From the NCBI RefSeq assembly GCF_032362555.1, contig NC_083509.1:7959001-8023000 (forward strand): a stretch of DNA of 64,000 bases. Reading direction: 5' to 3'. The stretch's first letter is position 1; the number at the start of each line of letters is the position of its first letter. A program made the translations under genes and the position numbers. Positions 1-14,100 of the stretch are shown here, piece by piece. Source of the DNA: Amyelois transitella. Taxonomy: Eukaryota; Arthropoda; Insecta; Lepidoptera; Pyralidae. The notes beneath the pieces are model-generated. The model was not told the origin of the DNA. It saw only the letters and a list, made by a program, of their open reading frames with translations, and searched no databases.

Positions 1-2484
1 GGTACCTAAATATGCATGTGCTTCATCGGCACAAATATTCAGATATTTTAAAACACATAATTGAAAACTATGTTTTTCAGTCACTCAGATCATCCAACTC
101 TAATAAAGTTTCAACCAACATCCAATGCACTATCGTACTCGTCAGCAACAAACTAACATTTAGGCCATATGAATATAAGGACGTATATTGTCCGTCAAAT
201 CAATGCAATGTGTGTAATGTAATAGGCGGCAATATCTCGCAGGGGCCCGTATCAAAGTAATATCGGCAGACGCCGCCGGCAGAAATTTTAATAATTAAAA
301 ATCACCCCACCACGAAGGGAGTCTACACACTGCATTACACGTTATCATTTTTAATTAAAATTCTACGGCGCTACCAACTATAATGATAAAATATTTCGAC
401 TTTGTTATTATGATTTATTCATATTTTAATCTCTTTATTTATCACATTGCACGTATTTAGTGGCATTCCTCAAATATAATTGGGTGAAAACTGTACGAAA
501 AGTTCCGCCGCCAAAGACCACCCAAGCGGTTTTATTGTGATCAGCCAACACTCTTATCTGGTAAACTACCATTAGCGCCACCGTTATTTAATTAATTTTA
601 CTTACTTTCCACAATTATTAACGAAGTTATGTGTGAATGCTGAATAATTAGAGTAATAAATATTCAATTTACGTGTATTTAACGCTAACGGCAGAATTTA
701 TAAGTAAAGCAAGCCGTCAAATTTGTCGATCCCTAGACATAAAACTTGTGTTTTATGGAAATGATAATTTAAACATGGAAAATTGGCGTTTTTGTAATGG
801 TCGGTTTCTTTAGTCAGTTATTTATTTATGTACAAAAAATAATATGCTACAGTTACTAACAAAGGTGCTACTTATTTCATAAGAAATGTCTTCCAATAGA
901 CCCATGAGAGGTTAAGTTAGTGTCCGGAAAAAATGGGACCGTGAACTGTATCATAAATAATTTCAGTCATACAATTAACGATAGAAGTTTATAACCACTT
1001 GAAACCAAATTTTTATTTGATAACATTCAATCAGCTGAATGTAATGAGACTCGACTATTACAAAAATGATAGAGTAACATGTAAACATAAATTTCCTGTC
1101 CAAAATATTAGAAAACAAATCACAAAAACATCCAAAATAACCTTCATTACATTGTATTAACATTCCACCCTCACCTCACTCTCGAAATTGAATTGCATCT
1201 ACAAAGCAAACAAACAATTTAATTTTCCATTCCATTTAAACGTGCGTGGGGGCAATATAGAAAAAATAGCAAACATTCATAGCGAATCCAATAGGCTAAT
1301 CGCGAGTTATTAAACCCGAAGCTTCGGCCCACCTGATCGCCGCCGTTATAATAGAAATACCAGGGACTTATTATTAAAATTGCTGCTAAATTGCTCCCCT
1401 CGTCCCTGTATCTGGTGGCTGGGAGCTGACTTATTGACGTTTATATTGTACTCGTAATAATATTAATGCGTTTTGTCGGCCGTATATAACATTAACATCG
1501 GGTAGCAGTCAAAAATAGAGCTATTCACAATTACAATGCTTTAATTTCTTTATTGAATGTCAATTGATCTCCTTTAATGCTTGACAATGAGTAGCTAACA
1601 CCATACCACTTAATTTTTATATCGCTTTCTGACATTTTCAAGAACTTGATTTTATATTCAATACAACATGATAATTACATGTTTCGGTCTGTAACATATT
1701 TCGGTCTAATCAATTGAGCCCAATTATGATTATATAGTAACTGGAATACATGTTCTATATTTGAACGATTGAAACACGATATTATTATGAAAAATATAAA
1801 ACGACATTACGGAGTAAACTAAAACAAATAGCTAATTTTTCTTATAATTTTACTAGAAGAATTTATATCGGCTCTTAAAAATAATAATTTTTTTTCACAT
1901 TCCCGTAGGAATTACTGGAAATCCTCACTACAACGTGAACTCCATAGACTCCACTCCATTTGACCAGTTATTTCAGTTGAAATTAATGTTATTCACTAAT
2001 AGATATCATAAAGAAATCAATCGGTTTCAAGAGATTGTTGTATGTTAAAACATTGATCAAAAAATTTATGTACTAGAATCAGATTCCAAACGTATTAGAA
2101 GAAATTGTATATACCTACCTAACTCAATCAACTATCACAATTCTTTTCATTCCTTTTTCGAGAACCTGTGACACTATGAATAAACATTAATTTAACAAAT
2201 TTCAATTCTCCATATCAAATTTTGACATTGTTATAACTACCTAACTCAATCATTGCAAGTCAATGGTATTACAATAACGGGCATTGTCGCAGCAGGACGT
2301 TAATTAGGTAAGTACGAGCACGTCACTCGGCGGGCTAATTAATTGAGCGTATTATTGGTGCATTGCAACCAATGCGGTTTCATCAATACCCGATACCTAC
2401 GGCGCTAATGCGTATTAGTTTGCATTTCATTAAGTTGTAACAAATTTTTTATAAGATTGGAAAATATAATTACACTTTGATATT
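1..2484. other. AT-rich non-coding stretch, no gene recognised
   Basis: Six-frame translations here are short and show no recognisable motif or codon pattern. The first open frame (12-260) has no family resemblance that I can see. The stretch has many AATTAA/TAATTA motifs and one less AT-rich patch around 1310-1510. It could be intergenic or deep intronic. No repeat boundary was identified. Confidence 0.5.
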
Positions 2485-2850
2485 TGCAGTTGCCCGCGGC
2501 TCCGCCCGCGTGTAGGTCGCTTTTCGCGTAACCGGTAGAAACTACAATTATCCAGACCTATAATAGACGTCAAATTATTCTATAGTGTCCTACTCCCGCG
2601 CCAATTTGCATAATGCTCGCGGCCAGTGGATAGCCAGACTCTCTTTCAGAAAAAGTATCTAAAAACCGAGAAAATGAATGGTGCTTTTAGCTATTCTGGA
2701 TTGATACGACAGATTGGACCGTTTTCTCCAAGACGTAGAACACTCCAGTATGTTCCGTCGAACAGCAAATTATACGTAATCCGTTGAGTAGTTTCGAAGT
2801 TATAACCAGCACCAGACAGAGAGACAAAAATTCCAAAAATGTTTTTTTTT
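2485..2850 (+). repeat. Diverged dispersed-repeat remnant (lepidopteran retroelement 3'-end type)
   Basis: The segment opens with a GC-rich stretch (GCCCGCGGCTCCGCCCGCG) and ends with the CAGAGAGACAAAAATT-type tail followed by a T-run. This layout is common at the 3' ends of old moth non-LTR repeats. Similar GC-rich openings occur at 18,443 and 27,850. No coding capacity remains. Family assignment is by resemblance only, and the boundaries are approximate. Confidence 0.4.
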
Positions 2851-5800
2851 TGTTTCTGAAACTGTTCTTTATTCGGCCTCTTTCAGTTTTTTGGAAAAAT
2901 ATTTAATTGTAGATATAGACACTAACGTATAACGTCAATTTTTTGGGAAAATGTTTAATCTACAAAATACAAATAGTTTTCCAAAAAACTGATACTCGAT
3001 TTTACTTGATTATTAAGTATTGGATCTAAGGATATTAGTAGTAAGTGGAATTGCTATCTACGTACGTACGTAAGTGTCTATACACTAAAATCAAGCACTG
3101 TAGCTGCAGGTCTTACCCAACTTCTTTGATATTAGTTATTTATGCATGATTTTTCAGCAAAAGCAATATCTAAACTTTATGACGAATATTCGTCGCTAAT
3201 AATCCGATATCCTTAGCATTATCCAATAACGTTAAATCACAACTAACACGTTAAAATTAACGAGTCGCATCAATCGGTAATCACAGTAGGCTGAGTGCAG
3301 CCCACAGATTGAGATCAGGATAGACCCCGCAAGTATGGGTGGATATTTCGCGACTTTGCTGCGAGGAGAAATAAAAACTATTCTAAAAAATTTCATTCGA
3401 TGTATGATATCATTAACTGAACTATTGAATTACGGTGATTTATGAATAAATAGTAATATCTACCTAAAACAGTAGGCATCGGCTTGAGATTTTACGGGGG
3501 CGCCGCTGGCTACTGATAATTCAACCAGACTTTTTGGGATGGGATGTCATACTCTGTTAGTAAAATTCATAATTTCCTGGTGGGCACTATGCTATCCCGT
3601 AGCTCGATCAATCCTACCCATATGATAGTCAGTCAAAATAAGGGATTTATTTCTTGTTTTACCTTTTGACTTTGTGAGTGAGCAGAGAATGGACACTTCT
3701 ACTGTAATACGCTTGGATGAACTTACGATATCTAGCCAGATCTATGTCGGTGGCGCAGTCTAACTCGCGTCACTGATTAATTGAGTGCATTACATGCGTT
3801 ACGGAGGCTAATCGGTAATGTGATCGTTTGTTAACTCGATGCGTATCGATTATCGGTTTCTGTGACGCACCGAAAGTGGACTGAAACTAATCCTTTTTGG
3901 ATATATCATTCGTTATTTAAGATAGTTTCTACATTTATTTTTACTACTTAACAACGGTCTCTAACTGGCAGTCCAACTGATGGCGAATTAATATTTTTAT
4001 CAATTTAATATATTTAAATATATTTTAATTTTAATATATTTTAAATATATTAATATTATTGCCCTATTTGAACAAAACTGATGACGACACTATGCTAATA
4101 AAATAACAATATACTTATTGAAGTTTTAGAAGAAGCTCACTTAACGGGGTAATAAAGGCCAACTCGCAACTTAACTAAGCTCCGCCGAAGCCGAGTAGAG
4201 ATCCAGTTTCAAAGCCCGACCCACGCTGTAAGTGGATTAATTACATAGATGATCTTCATCTAAATTAGCCTAACAACGGTATTCTGTTACAGGGAGGTAC
4301 TTGTGACGAGCTTCCAATGTGCTTAGAATTTATATTTGTTGAAATAAGAAACATATGTTAGCTTACCTAACACTTGTGTAGCTATAAGTCGTGCTGGATA
4401 TTTTTTATTACCTGGAAAAAAATAACAATTGTTTTATGTGCATAGAAAAAAAATAAGAAAGTAAATAAAATAAGCTGATTTCAGTTTTCAAATTAGGAAT
4501 AGACTAAGACTTCGCGCACACTTTTTTTAATTGTGAATATTTTAAAAACTACCTTAGGTAACCTGTTTTGTTGCCCTACGAACTAAAAAATTCTATTGAC
4601 AGATCCTACATATACATATTTTAAATTTCATCGAAATCAGACCGGCGCGGCGGTACGAAAGGCGGTTACAAACAAACATATAAAAATTGTATTTCCGCCC
4701 CAAGTTGATTTAGTTTAGACACTTTAAATCAATTGTCAATTAACCTAGTGAATTGAATAATTTACAGTATTTTTTACCTATTAATCTCGTAGAAATAAAA
4801 TGTTACCCTTTGTGATATAGTTTAAAGATGAAATAACAAGTTATTCAGGAACTAGTGCACCCCGTAGTAAGCCCCCTAAAGCCGAAACTAATTTCGAGAG
4901 GAATAAATTGAAAGCGACCAATTAAACGTAACGACATACAAACAGACAAACAGCTCGGCAGCTGGACAAACAGCGTTGTTCACCCAGCTGTATTTTTAAT
5001 AGTCTAAGCAAATATTGAGGCATACAAGCACATTCGTATTCAATTGGCCGGAAAACTATGGGGCCGCCCGATGTGCCTGAATTTCGCTCCAAACCGGACG
5101 AGTATGGAAATTCTCACGAATATTTTTACGCTAATTAACCATAAGCACATAGTAAATCTGTATTTTTATTTACAAGCCTTATTGAAATACCGCCGTTTAC
5201 GTTGATGGTATTATGCGTGCGTTTGCCTAAAAGCGTAAAAAATTAATCTTAGCTATTCTCATTAGTGGCGATGGCGAATGATTTAATTACTTGTCTGTGT
5301 TTTATACTTTATACGTATTTAAAATATAAATATTTTAATTATACGGCCATTTTTGCAAAAACTTTAGCAATATTAAAGTGACTGAACTTCGTACAACTAA
5401 ACGGGTAGTAAATTGAAATTAATATTTGAACAACTTCACATACATCTTCCTTTAGAGAACCGAAGTACTAACACAATCTAAATTGGCTACTAAATATTCA
5501 AAATCAATAGTCCGTGCTCGCACGCAGGCTACAATGGCCGGCTAATTCAATTTGAATCACACAATATTCTATGAATAGTGACAAGCAGGTGTAATCAATC
5601 CGCGAGCGGCGGGCCGCATCGTGCCATGGAGCGGGCCTGCGTGCGGCACCCCTGACGTGGCGGTGACAAGCGGCCCACCGCATGCCGCAGCCCTAACTGC
5701 AATTATCGTAGAATTCACATTGTTAATAAAATCTTCGAAATTTGATTAAGTAAAAGAAAAGAGACCAAATACATCTATAATTCAAAGCTGAAACTTCAAC

Positions 5801-8110
5801 TGATCACACTGAACTTCGGCATAATACAGTTATAATGAAGAAAGCAAGTAGGAAGGCTAAAGTAGGGTATTAAAATATCAATATAATTGAACAAGTATGA
5901 ATTCACGATTTTATTTTGGATACATCACCAACATAAAATGTTTTGTCTATAAAAAATCAGTAGGTATTATTTTATGTTATCGAATCATAACAATCGGTAT
6001 AACTAATAACCACGCCGAACGTTTGCCTCAGCAGGAGCTGTCACAAACACCACTAATGAATAAATAATCCAAACAAACAGATAACAAGAGATGCCAATTA
6101 AACAATACACTAATTAATTCCAAACATTGGTGTAGTGGACTTAATTAGAGCAGGCAACATTATCAAACGAACACAGGCACAGGTGTATAAGCGCCCATAC
6201 CTATCGTATAGATAAAAATATCAATCGCTTTTAATCTACTACATAAAATTATATTAATTATCTCACAATATTACAATTTCAATAAAGTATGTCGCATCAC
6301 TCGAAACCAATTTGTGAAAATCAATAAAATGACATTAGTAATAAGGTCAAATGATTACTGTAACACGAGCAATTTCTCGCGGCCGTCCATATCAACATAA
6401 ACTACTTTACGGCAATCTCATAAAAGGAGCCCCACTAAGTCGACACTGGCTTTTTTAATATCACGTCCGAGAGCCACACTGTCCCAAACATTTTCCATTA
6501 ATAAAACGCGAAAAAGGAATATTACATATGAAAAAGACATATATCCGTATCGCCGGACCCGCCGCTATCTCCTTGGAAGGTAATAACTTCTTTACAAGTC
6601 CAAAGTCCGAGGGATTGAAAAGCAATTTCAGCAGGACACCGCCCTGCTGCGGGGCCCGACTGGCCATATTTCTTTTTCGCCGCTACTGTAATTCGCCTTT
6701 GATTTAATCTCGAGAAACAAATCTTTGAATGTGAAAGTTTAGTGATAGGCATCAGTGAAACTAGTTCCACTGATTGGATTCCATCCCCTAGTTCAGATCC
6801 GATCGTGGCTACAATTTGAATTGGTCACTGCAGATTCGACTATTTGTTTGATTCTACTTCAGATTGCATTCTTATTTCCAGAATTGGGTTCTCGTGAAAA
6901 TATAACATTTAGGTCGAGAAAGCTACTTGCTATTGCTACTATGTTTTGGGTACTCTAGCCAGATTGTTTAGCAAAATACAAAAAAAACGAATATACTTAA
7001 GTATGATTGGATTTCTTATTTTCAATTTTTATATATTTTAAATTAGATATGACATCAATAATTTTGTTATATTTTATTTTTTAAATGAACGTAAAGTTCA
7101 ACAATTAAAAGACTGTCTAAAGTTTTTTTTTTTTTTTACTTTATTTTAATAACAATGGTTCCTTATAACCTGTAAAAAAATGTAACTGCTATATGTTTAC
7201 GTTTAACTTACTTAAATAACCTCATATTTTAAGAAGTACATTTCATCTCAATTCGGTTCCTGGCTACACTTGTTGGAGTGCACGTCATGTATATCGGATG
7301 TCGGCGGATCAATTTGTAACGTATCAGTGATCGGATAGGCATCGCTACACCGGACTGGTTGCCGTGGGCGAGCCGTCTTACCGGATAGAGTTACCGGCTG
7401 CCGGCCTAACCGCAAAATATACATTACAATTACTGGAAATCTGGATTCTCAAGCCATATTCGATGATATCGATAGACGCTGAAAATTTCTAATTGAATGT
7501 GCGGTTGGTGTAAGGTTTCAGGCCAAATAATTGAAACACTATGCAAAAAAAATATTTATTTTCTAAATTGGATGCAAGATATCGTTCACCTATTACCACT
7601 TTCAAAGTACAAGTGTAGAAGAAGCGGCGAAATAAACCAAACCGCAGCAATTTTACCGGACGTCGATTTAAAATATATAAATCTTAAATCGAAACCGTCG
7701 ACAAATGTTAATTGTTATATATCCACCCATAAAAAATCGGGAGAATGTGTGGAATATATTCGTCTCAAATTGTCATAAATATTACAGGAATTTAATTACT
7801 CGTACCATTGGTGTACTTCCATTATTCCAATGCCAACCAGTCCTTATTTTATTGAAGTATTATTGAAAATAGCATATTAATTAATTCTAGCCTTTGATTA
7901 ATTTACGTGCTTTTATTATATATAGACCCGTGTTAATATTATTGATATCAAAGTTTGTATTGAATACTTTTAGAAATAGGTATGTCATTCGTCCATATTT
8001 TCAAAAATGTACTTACACAATCTAATAAACAAATTCTTTCAAAATGATTAAGTTTATGTTATGTTGTTAGCGCGATAAATAAGAAGCCTACCAAACGAAT
8101 TATTACGAAC
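2851..8110. other. AT-rich non-coding stretch with a GC-rich patch near 5,600-5,700
   Basis: No coding gene can be supported. A patch at about 5,600-5,700 is clearly GC-rich against its surroundings and flanked by TAATT motifs. A short degenerate AT palindrome lies at about 4,005-4,060. A remnant like the dispersed repeats listed elsewhere may lie near 4,630-4,690. Otherwise I see nothing specific. Confidence 0.4.
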
Positions 8111-8118
8111 TCCAAAAA

Positions 8119-8190
8119 CGAACTCACTCACCAATTACTTGAAAAAACATACTTTTAAAGGCATACTTCTACAAGTAATTGGTGAGTTCG
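8119..8190. repeat. Inverted repeat, 19-bp arms with a 4-bp insertion in one arm
   Basis: The right arm (8,172-8,190, CAAGTAATTGGTGAGTTCG) is the reverse complement of the left arm (8,119-8,141), except that the left arm carries four extra bases. The loop is about 30 bp. It could be a relic of a small foldback or MITE-like element. No target-site duplication was found. Confidence 0.7.
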
Positions 8191-11100
8191 TTGATGGATA
8201 ATGATGGTTAATAATTATTGACTACTTTATCTACTGCCAAGTTATTTAGGAAATTTTAAACAACGTTAGTTTTTGTACGATAAAATACACAGAGTTGTAA
8301 AATAAAAGCACTATCTGTGAATGTTGTACGTCCTTGCTCCTTGTAAGACTATGAATCCCTTAGACAAGTATGTGATTTTAGGAATTTACATAGTATAATA
8401 GGTTTATTTGAGGCAAAAAATCTTCCAGATCCGAGTCAATTCGGGCGAAGAGTCCGGGCAACAGATCGCTATCGGCCGAGCACCCGACCGCCTTATTTAT
8501 ATAATCTAACTATTTGTGAGGGACAAACACCCCTTATAATGTCGTTCCCTTTTTTCTCGAAGGGAATTTGCAATACACAAGCAGCTTTGAATCGAGACAG
8601 CGTGGAGTATGCTATTACCCCATTTATGAGTATTGTAAACTTTCAAGAAATCTCCAGACTATTATTTTTCATTAGAAATGAGCATGTTTAGATAGTCCAT
8701 TGTAAATGTTGAAATGTAAATTCGCGAAATTTGAATGAAAAATGGCTCTTTTAAATTAAAGTTTCTTATTTAAAAGAGCCATTTTTATAAACTTCTCACA
8801 TTGTAAACATTTAGAATAAATATTGTTGTGAAGTTGTAAGTACCTATACTTAGGTTTGCGGGAAGCGGCTTGCGCTGCCATTTTCTGCGCGAACGAAACT
8901 CTATATTGAATACGATTGTAATAGATAACAGTTGTCCACACTGTTGGCATTAAATGTAGTCAGGATTAATTTATAAGAAAATTATTACAATGGAAAAAAA
9001 TGACAATTGATTTTTTATATACGTAAATTAATGTCTTGAATGTTTAGTAGCACATCTACAGAAATTATGTTACCTGGCTTTACTTATAAATTCTTAAATA
9101 AGGAGGTATGATGATCAATAACAGTATTAAAAGTTCTGAAATAAAAACAATGCACCAAGGAAGAATATTTACATATTTTTGCAAATTACAGGAAAAAGAA
9201 AAAAGCACAACCAATGTTGTATTTCGCAAATGTATGTAATGAAATACTTATAATTAAACTCAAACTTAAATCTCTAAACATGGCACAGTGTGAGTACCGC
9301 CGTATGCGGCCCGTATCGGGCCATTTACTGCTGTTTTCAATTTGTCGAGCGCGGCCATACATCAGCGCGGGGCCACGCACAGCGCAACTTTAATACACTT
9401 AGGTACGTACGCCTGACATTTTTCCGCCCATTATGCATTCTGCTAAACCAATTCTGTAAATACTAGGAAATTCAATTTGAGGAAGCAGTGGCCCGGTTCC
9501 TGGAACGCTCCGATAGAAACAAAAACGAGGGTCGCGCGGCCCTGATTGATATTGGGAAATGATTTTGTTCTTTATTAAATCTTTTCACTATTTCACATAA
9601 AATGCACAAGTGCAATTAAGTAGTTTTGTTTCAGCCAATTGTGTCGAGATTTCTACTAAATTTTGAATATATACATCACCTTTACACTTCATACGAGACA
9701 GACGTGTAATATTAATGTAGATTATTAGATAACCCTTCAGCTCAAAATACAAACGTCTCATTAAAGTGGAGTGTTCACTTCATGTTTCTAAATTAATTAG
9801 CAACAGAAGTCAATAATTACAGGTTCGCAGACAAGCAGACACGCTCAGTGTAGCGGTCTAATTGGGGCCAGTCCACCGCTCTCTGTGACGAATGGTCACA
9901 ACACAATATAGTCGAATATCCCGCGCCGGCGTTTCGACAAAACCGAACGTCTCCTTTGCGTCGAGCTAATGATACGATTTTGTAAGCGATCCAGACTCTG
10001 TTTGAAGCTGTTCATTAAAATATAGAATATGAAGCTGTAGTGAGCTCTTATGTGATCGCCGCTTTAGTTAGAAAACAGAATATTACGATGGTTTCTCAGA
10101 ATATGACTAAATTTCAATAATTTCAACTGATTCATGTTACATGAGTTACTAAATAATGAAATAGATACTTATATTCCAAATCCTTTATTAAAAATAGCAA
10201 AGAAAATTTTAAAGTGTCAAAAGGAGGATTTATATTTCAGAGGCCTAGCTCTAGGCTATTTAGGAAAACTTCAGCATTTTCCTGATATCCGTCCACATTC
10301 ATGGCAGCAATCAGGAATGAGGTAGCAATGTCACGGCTATTTGACTGAGCAATAAGCTCAGTAACACTCTACAGGAATAACGACCACTATACTACACTGT
10401 AACGATAGCTGTAAGTACAGTGAGCCACGTAGAAAAATACCTATCATATTTCTGTTTGTACCGAGGTAAAGGTACGTTTATGAAAGTACGGTCGGGAACA
10501 GATAAAACTATCTACCTTTCAATATAAAACAACACCGTATGTGGTCATATTTCTCTGCTCCAACAGTACATACATACGTTTCTTTGGAACGAGTGTTACA
10601 CATTCAAGTTTTATGTTTGTGCTAAATATTTGCTTTATTGGGAATTTCCTATAATATAAATGCCAATGTTTTTTATCATTCGTCAATTTGTATGGCAAAT
10701 TTCTGAGAAATTAGTTCCGATTTCAGTTCAGTTGTGCACCTATGTATATGATAGCGTGATAGTCAGCTCTTCCCTGAGACTTTTCCTTTTTTGTAGAAGC
10801 AAATTTTTATTCTTATATATAATTTAAAACTATATTATGTCATTGCTTATAATAAAAAAGATAGAAAGAGGTATCTGTAACATTAATTTTGATTGTTTAG
10901 TAATAGTTTCTAACTTAAAAATCTTGAAAATATAAATTGATTTTGGTAATGTTTTCTCTTGACAGCCTAATTAATATTCCTTGCCTCTATGTATTCAAAG
11001 AGATAAAAGCCGTATATATCTCCGTATAAATGTAATAAAATGTCTTGGTTATTAGCCGTAGCAGGAGCAAAGTTAACGTTCGGTCGCATTGGTTTCCAAT

Positions 11101-14100
11101 TCATTGGAATTAATAACGCACAAATCCGATCCCGACCGCTCAAACAGAGGCTAATAAACACTCACACAGCGGAAATAGGTTCCGTACCAATATACGAGAA
11201 TATTCCTTTTCGCAGCGTGTAACGTTCTCGTGATAAATTTCTATTTCTTTTTTTTTTTAAGAATTGGTGTGATGAGTTGCTTGTTGCGGTTATAGCCGTG
11301 TATAACAAATGTTTCAAAAGATCTGAATTAAATCCAATATTTTTTTAAACAATAAATGTACAAGTAATTGATTACGTTATTATATTTTTCGCTTTAATAG
11401 TTTGTGATTAAATCGTTTAGAGATTTAGAGCAGAAAATAAAATTATGGAATTTTCTCGTTTTTTTTCAACTAGATTCTTTTTTATTTCTGCCCTTGTTAG
11501 ATTGGTTGTTAGGTCTACTTTCATGTCTTTCATCCAAAATCAAGTCAATAATCCATCCATCCAACTTATTTAACACTGTCACACCTGAAACTGTACTATA
11601 ATCGACTGCAATCCAGAATCAGAAAGCAGAGTAGATTGAACAGCCGTAATTTATTTGTAAAAGCTAAACTGTCCTATGCTTTAGTCGAGCAAACAAAACG
11701 GCCTAATTGGGCACTTATGTCTTCACTACAACTGAGGCAGTCCATTTTACGGTGACCCCTGCCCGTCCTGGCAAATACTCCATTTATGAGTAGCTCTCGC
11801 TACATCAGGGCTCTCGGTTACTGGAAGCCCGTAATACCTTTGAGACCGCTCGTGTTGATATATCCAGCCAGATGACTCGTGAAAGGGTCATAATGGAACC
11901 TACTAGCTTGATGAAGCCAGACGTTGTTAACATAATTGTCAATTGAACGTTTGTTCCTTTCAATATCTCCTGGAAAAGACCAACTTTCGTTGTGCCAGTT
12001 TGTGTCAATAAACTACAATTTAAGAGGACTTACAAAGGCCTTCCCAAAGTAGTAAAACACGGACACAGTTTGCTCCCCTACTTAACACAAGATGACATAA
12101 TTTGCATAAAGTCTACCGCGGCAGAACAAACTTTTGAATGTACTTAATAAGTACTAAAAATCGAAATGGGCTATAAATAAGCGACCCTTCTTTAGGTTAG
12201 TACTCGAATTCTTGATCACTTACTTAAACCCCCATGCGGTCAAATATTAAATGAAACATTTTATTAACTTTTTATAAGTTATAAACGTTTGTCATTTTGT
12301 CTTCGATATCGACAGCGAAGATGTGCGACTCTTTTTAGGTGACCCAAAAACTTTTTTCATATCTCATGTTTATAAAAAAATCTCCAATGTATAGCAGACA
12401 TTGGGCTCTTGAAAGTTTTAATTAGAATCATTTTATTATTTACATTTTTATTACATTTGTGGGGTTTAATAATTATTTCGTGATACTATATTGTAACTAA
12501 GCAGTAATAACTTGGTTACTTATCAAGAGGGAGGTATCTTTTAAATTTAGGTAAATATTCACATTTCTCATTGGTTGTACCAAACTTAGTGCTATAATGA
12601 CTTGTGTGGCCACGCCTTGCCATATTGGTCTTATCTTGAAAGTTATCAGTTTATTCAAAATATTTAAGTTATCTTAGCGCGGCCTTCATTAAATCTGAAC
12701 AAGCCAGAAATCGTATCACAAGGAAGCTAATTAATTAAGACATTTGTTGAGGGTTAAAGCTGAACAATAATAATAAGCGGTACGTCAGAATCAAACTGTA
12801 TAAATCAATGCGATAGATAACAAATTCAAAACAAATAAGTAATTAACTACATAATAGAACGGTCATATCAAAAACATAATGATGAAGTCGGAACTTTATC
12901 AATTTTATTCTTGTTGACAAACAAACATGTAATCAGAAGCAATTTTCTATAATTAAGTGTACAAATACTTGTGTTTCTAAAGCTTGAAAAACTGAACTAA
13001 GTATTACCTGCACAAAAGGTTTTCTGCTTATCCAATGGTAGACTATTAGATAATGATATCAGCAATAAGTGCGCCTATTGCACCATACACTTTGTATATT
13101 GTGCAACAAAGTATATGTCAATAAAGTATAATACTCTCTTTCCACTAACAACCATCCCTGCATAAAGTTTATGCTTCATTCACATTCATCACTCTTTTCA
13201 TGCAAACTCCTCAGTTAACTTGACCTAATTTTTTTACAGAACGTCCAGGTAAAACTAACTTAACTATTAATTCTTATTTATTAAGAGCTTACTTTAAAAT
13301 ATTATTGAACTCATTTATGAAAATTCCATTTAGTAATCATGTTGTTTTACTCTTTTTGTTACATTATTTTATAGATAGTTCTAACGTTATGTTGGTAGAG
13401 CATTGTATTGATATAATTGCAGGTATACGAGTAGGTACCTACTTCTCGAAAATAAGTTTTGTTGCTATGTAACTTATCAAGTCGAACCTATATGAATACG
13501 ACCATTAGTCTTAAAGGATTTAAACGAAGGATAAGAGAAGTGTTAAATAAATATATCTGTCACCGATATATCTCCACTCACGTCAGATAGCAACTCACAC
13601 TTGACGTCAATTGGTTGGTTCTTAATTATCGATAACCTTGCGCGGGCGCAGGTCGCGACTTCCTTCGGGACCAACTGCGTTTGTTGACATTTTGCTTTAT
13701 TGACTACATCACTAGTTCGCTGAATGCATGAAACCTGAATCAGCAGTTTTAAATTAATATATAGATTTTGAATTAAATTGAGTTGAAACAATAATTTTTT
13801 GTCTAAACTAAAAAAGAAGAAAATGATAGTTAGAATATAGCACTCACAGGGAAAGCAATTGCGTATTGAATGAAACCTTAAAAACTAATACTATCATTTA
13901 ACCATCCATCTACCTAGGCCCTAGGTCCTATGGTTTTTTAACGATAACCCAACCAATAAACTAAATAAAATTAACTATCATTAGAGTATTATATTTATCT
14001 TTGACGTGTATAAATCTAATTGAACTAATGAAGGAGAAATTTCTTAATTAGTGGTGTTTCAAACAAGCTATAGGCACATGTACTGTACCGAAACGGGTTA

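Noticed and set aside
7497..7778. 93-codon open frame with several Cys residues
   Set aside because: Cys spacing does not fit a known zinc finger or secreted peptide fold, there is no signal peptide, and no neighbouring exon was found.
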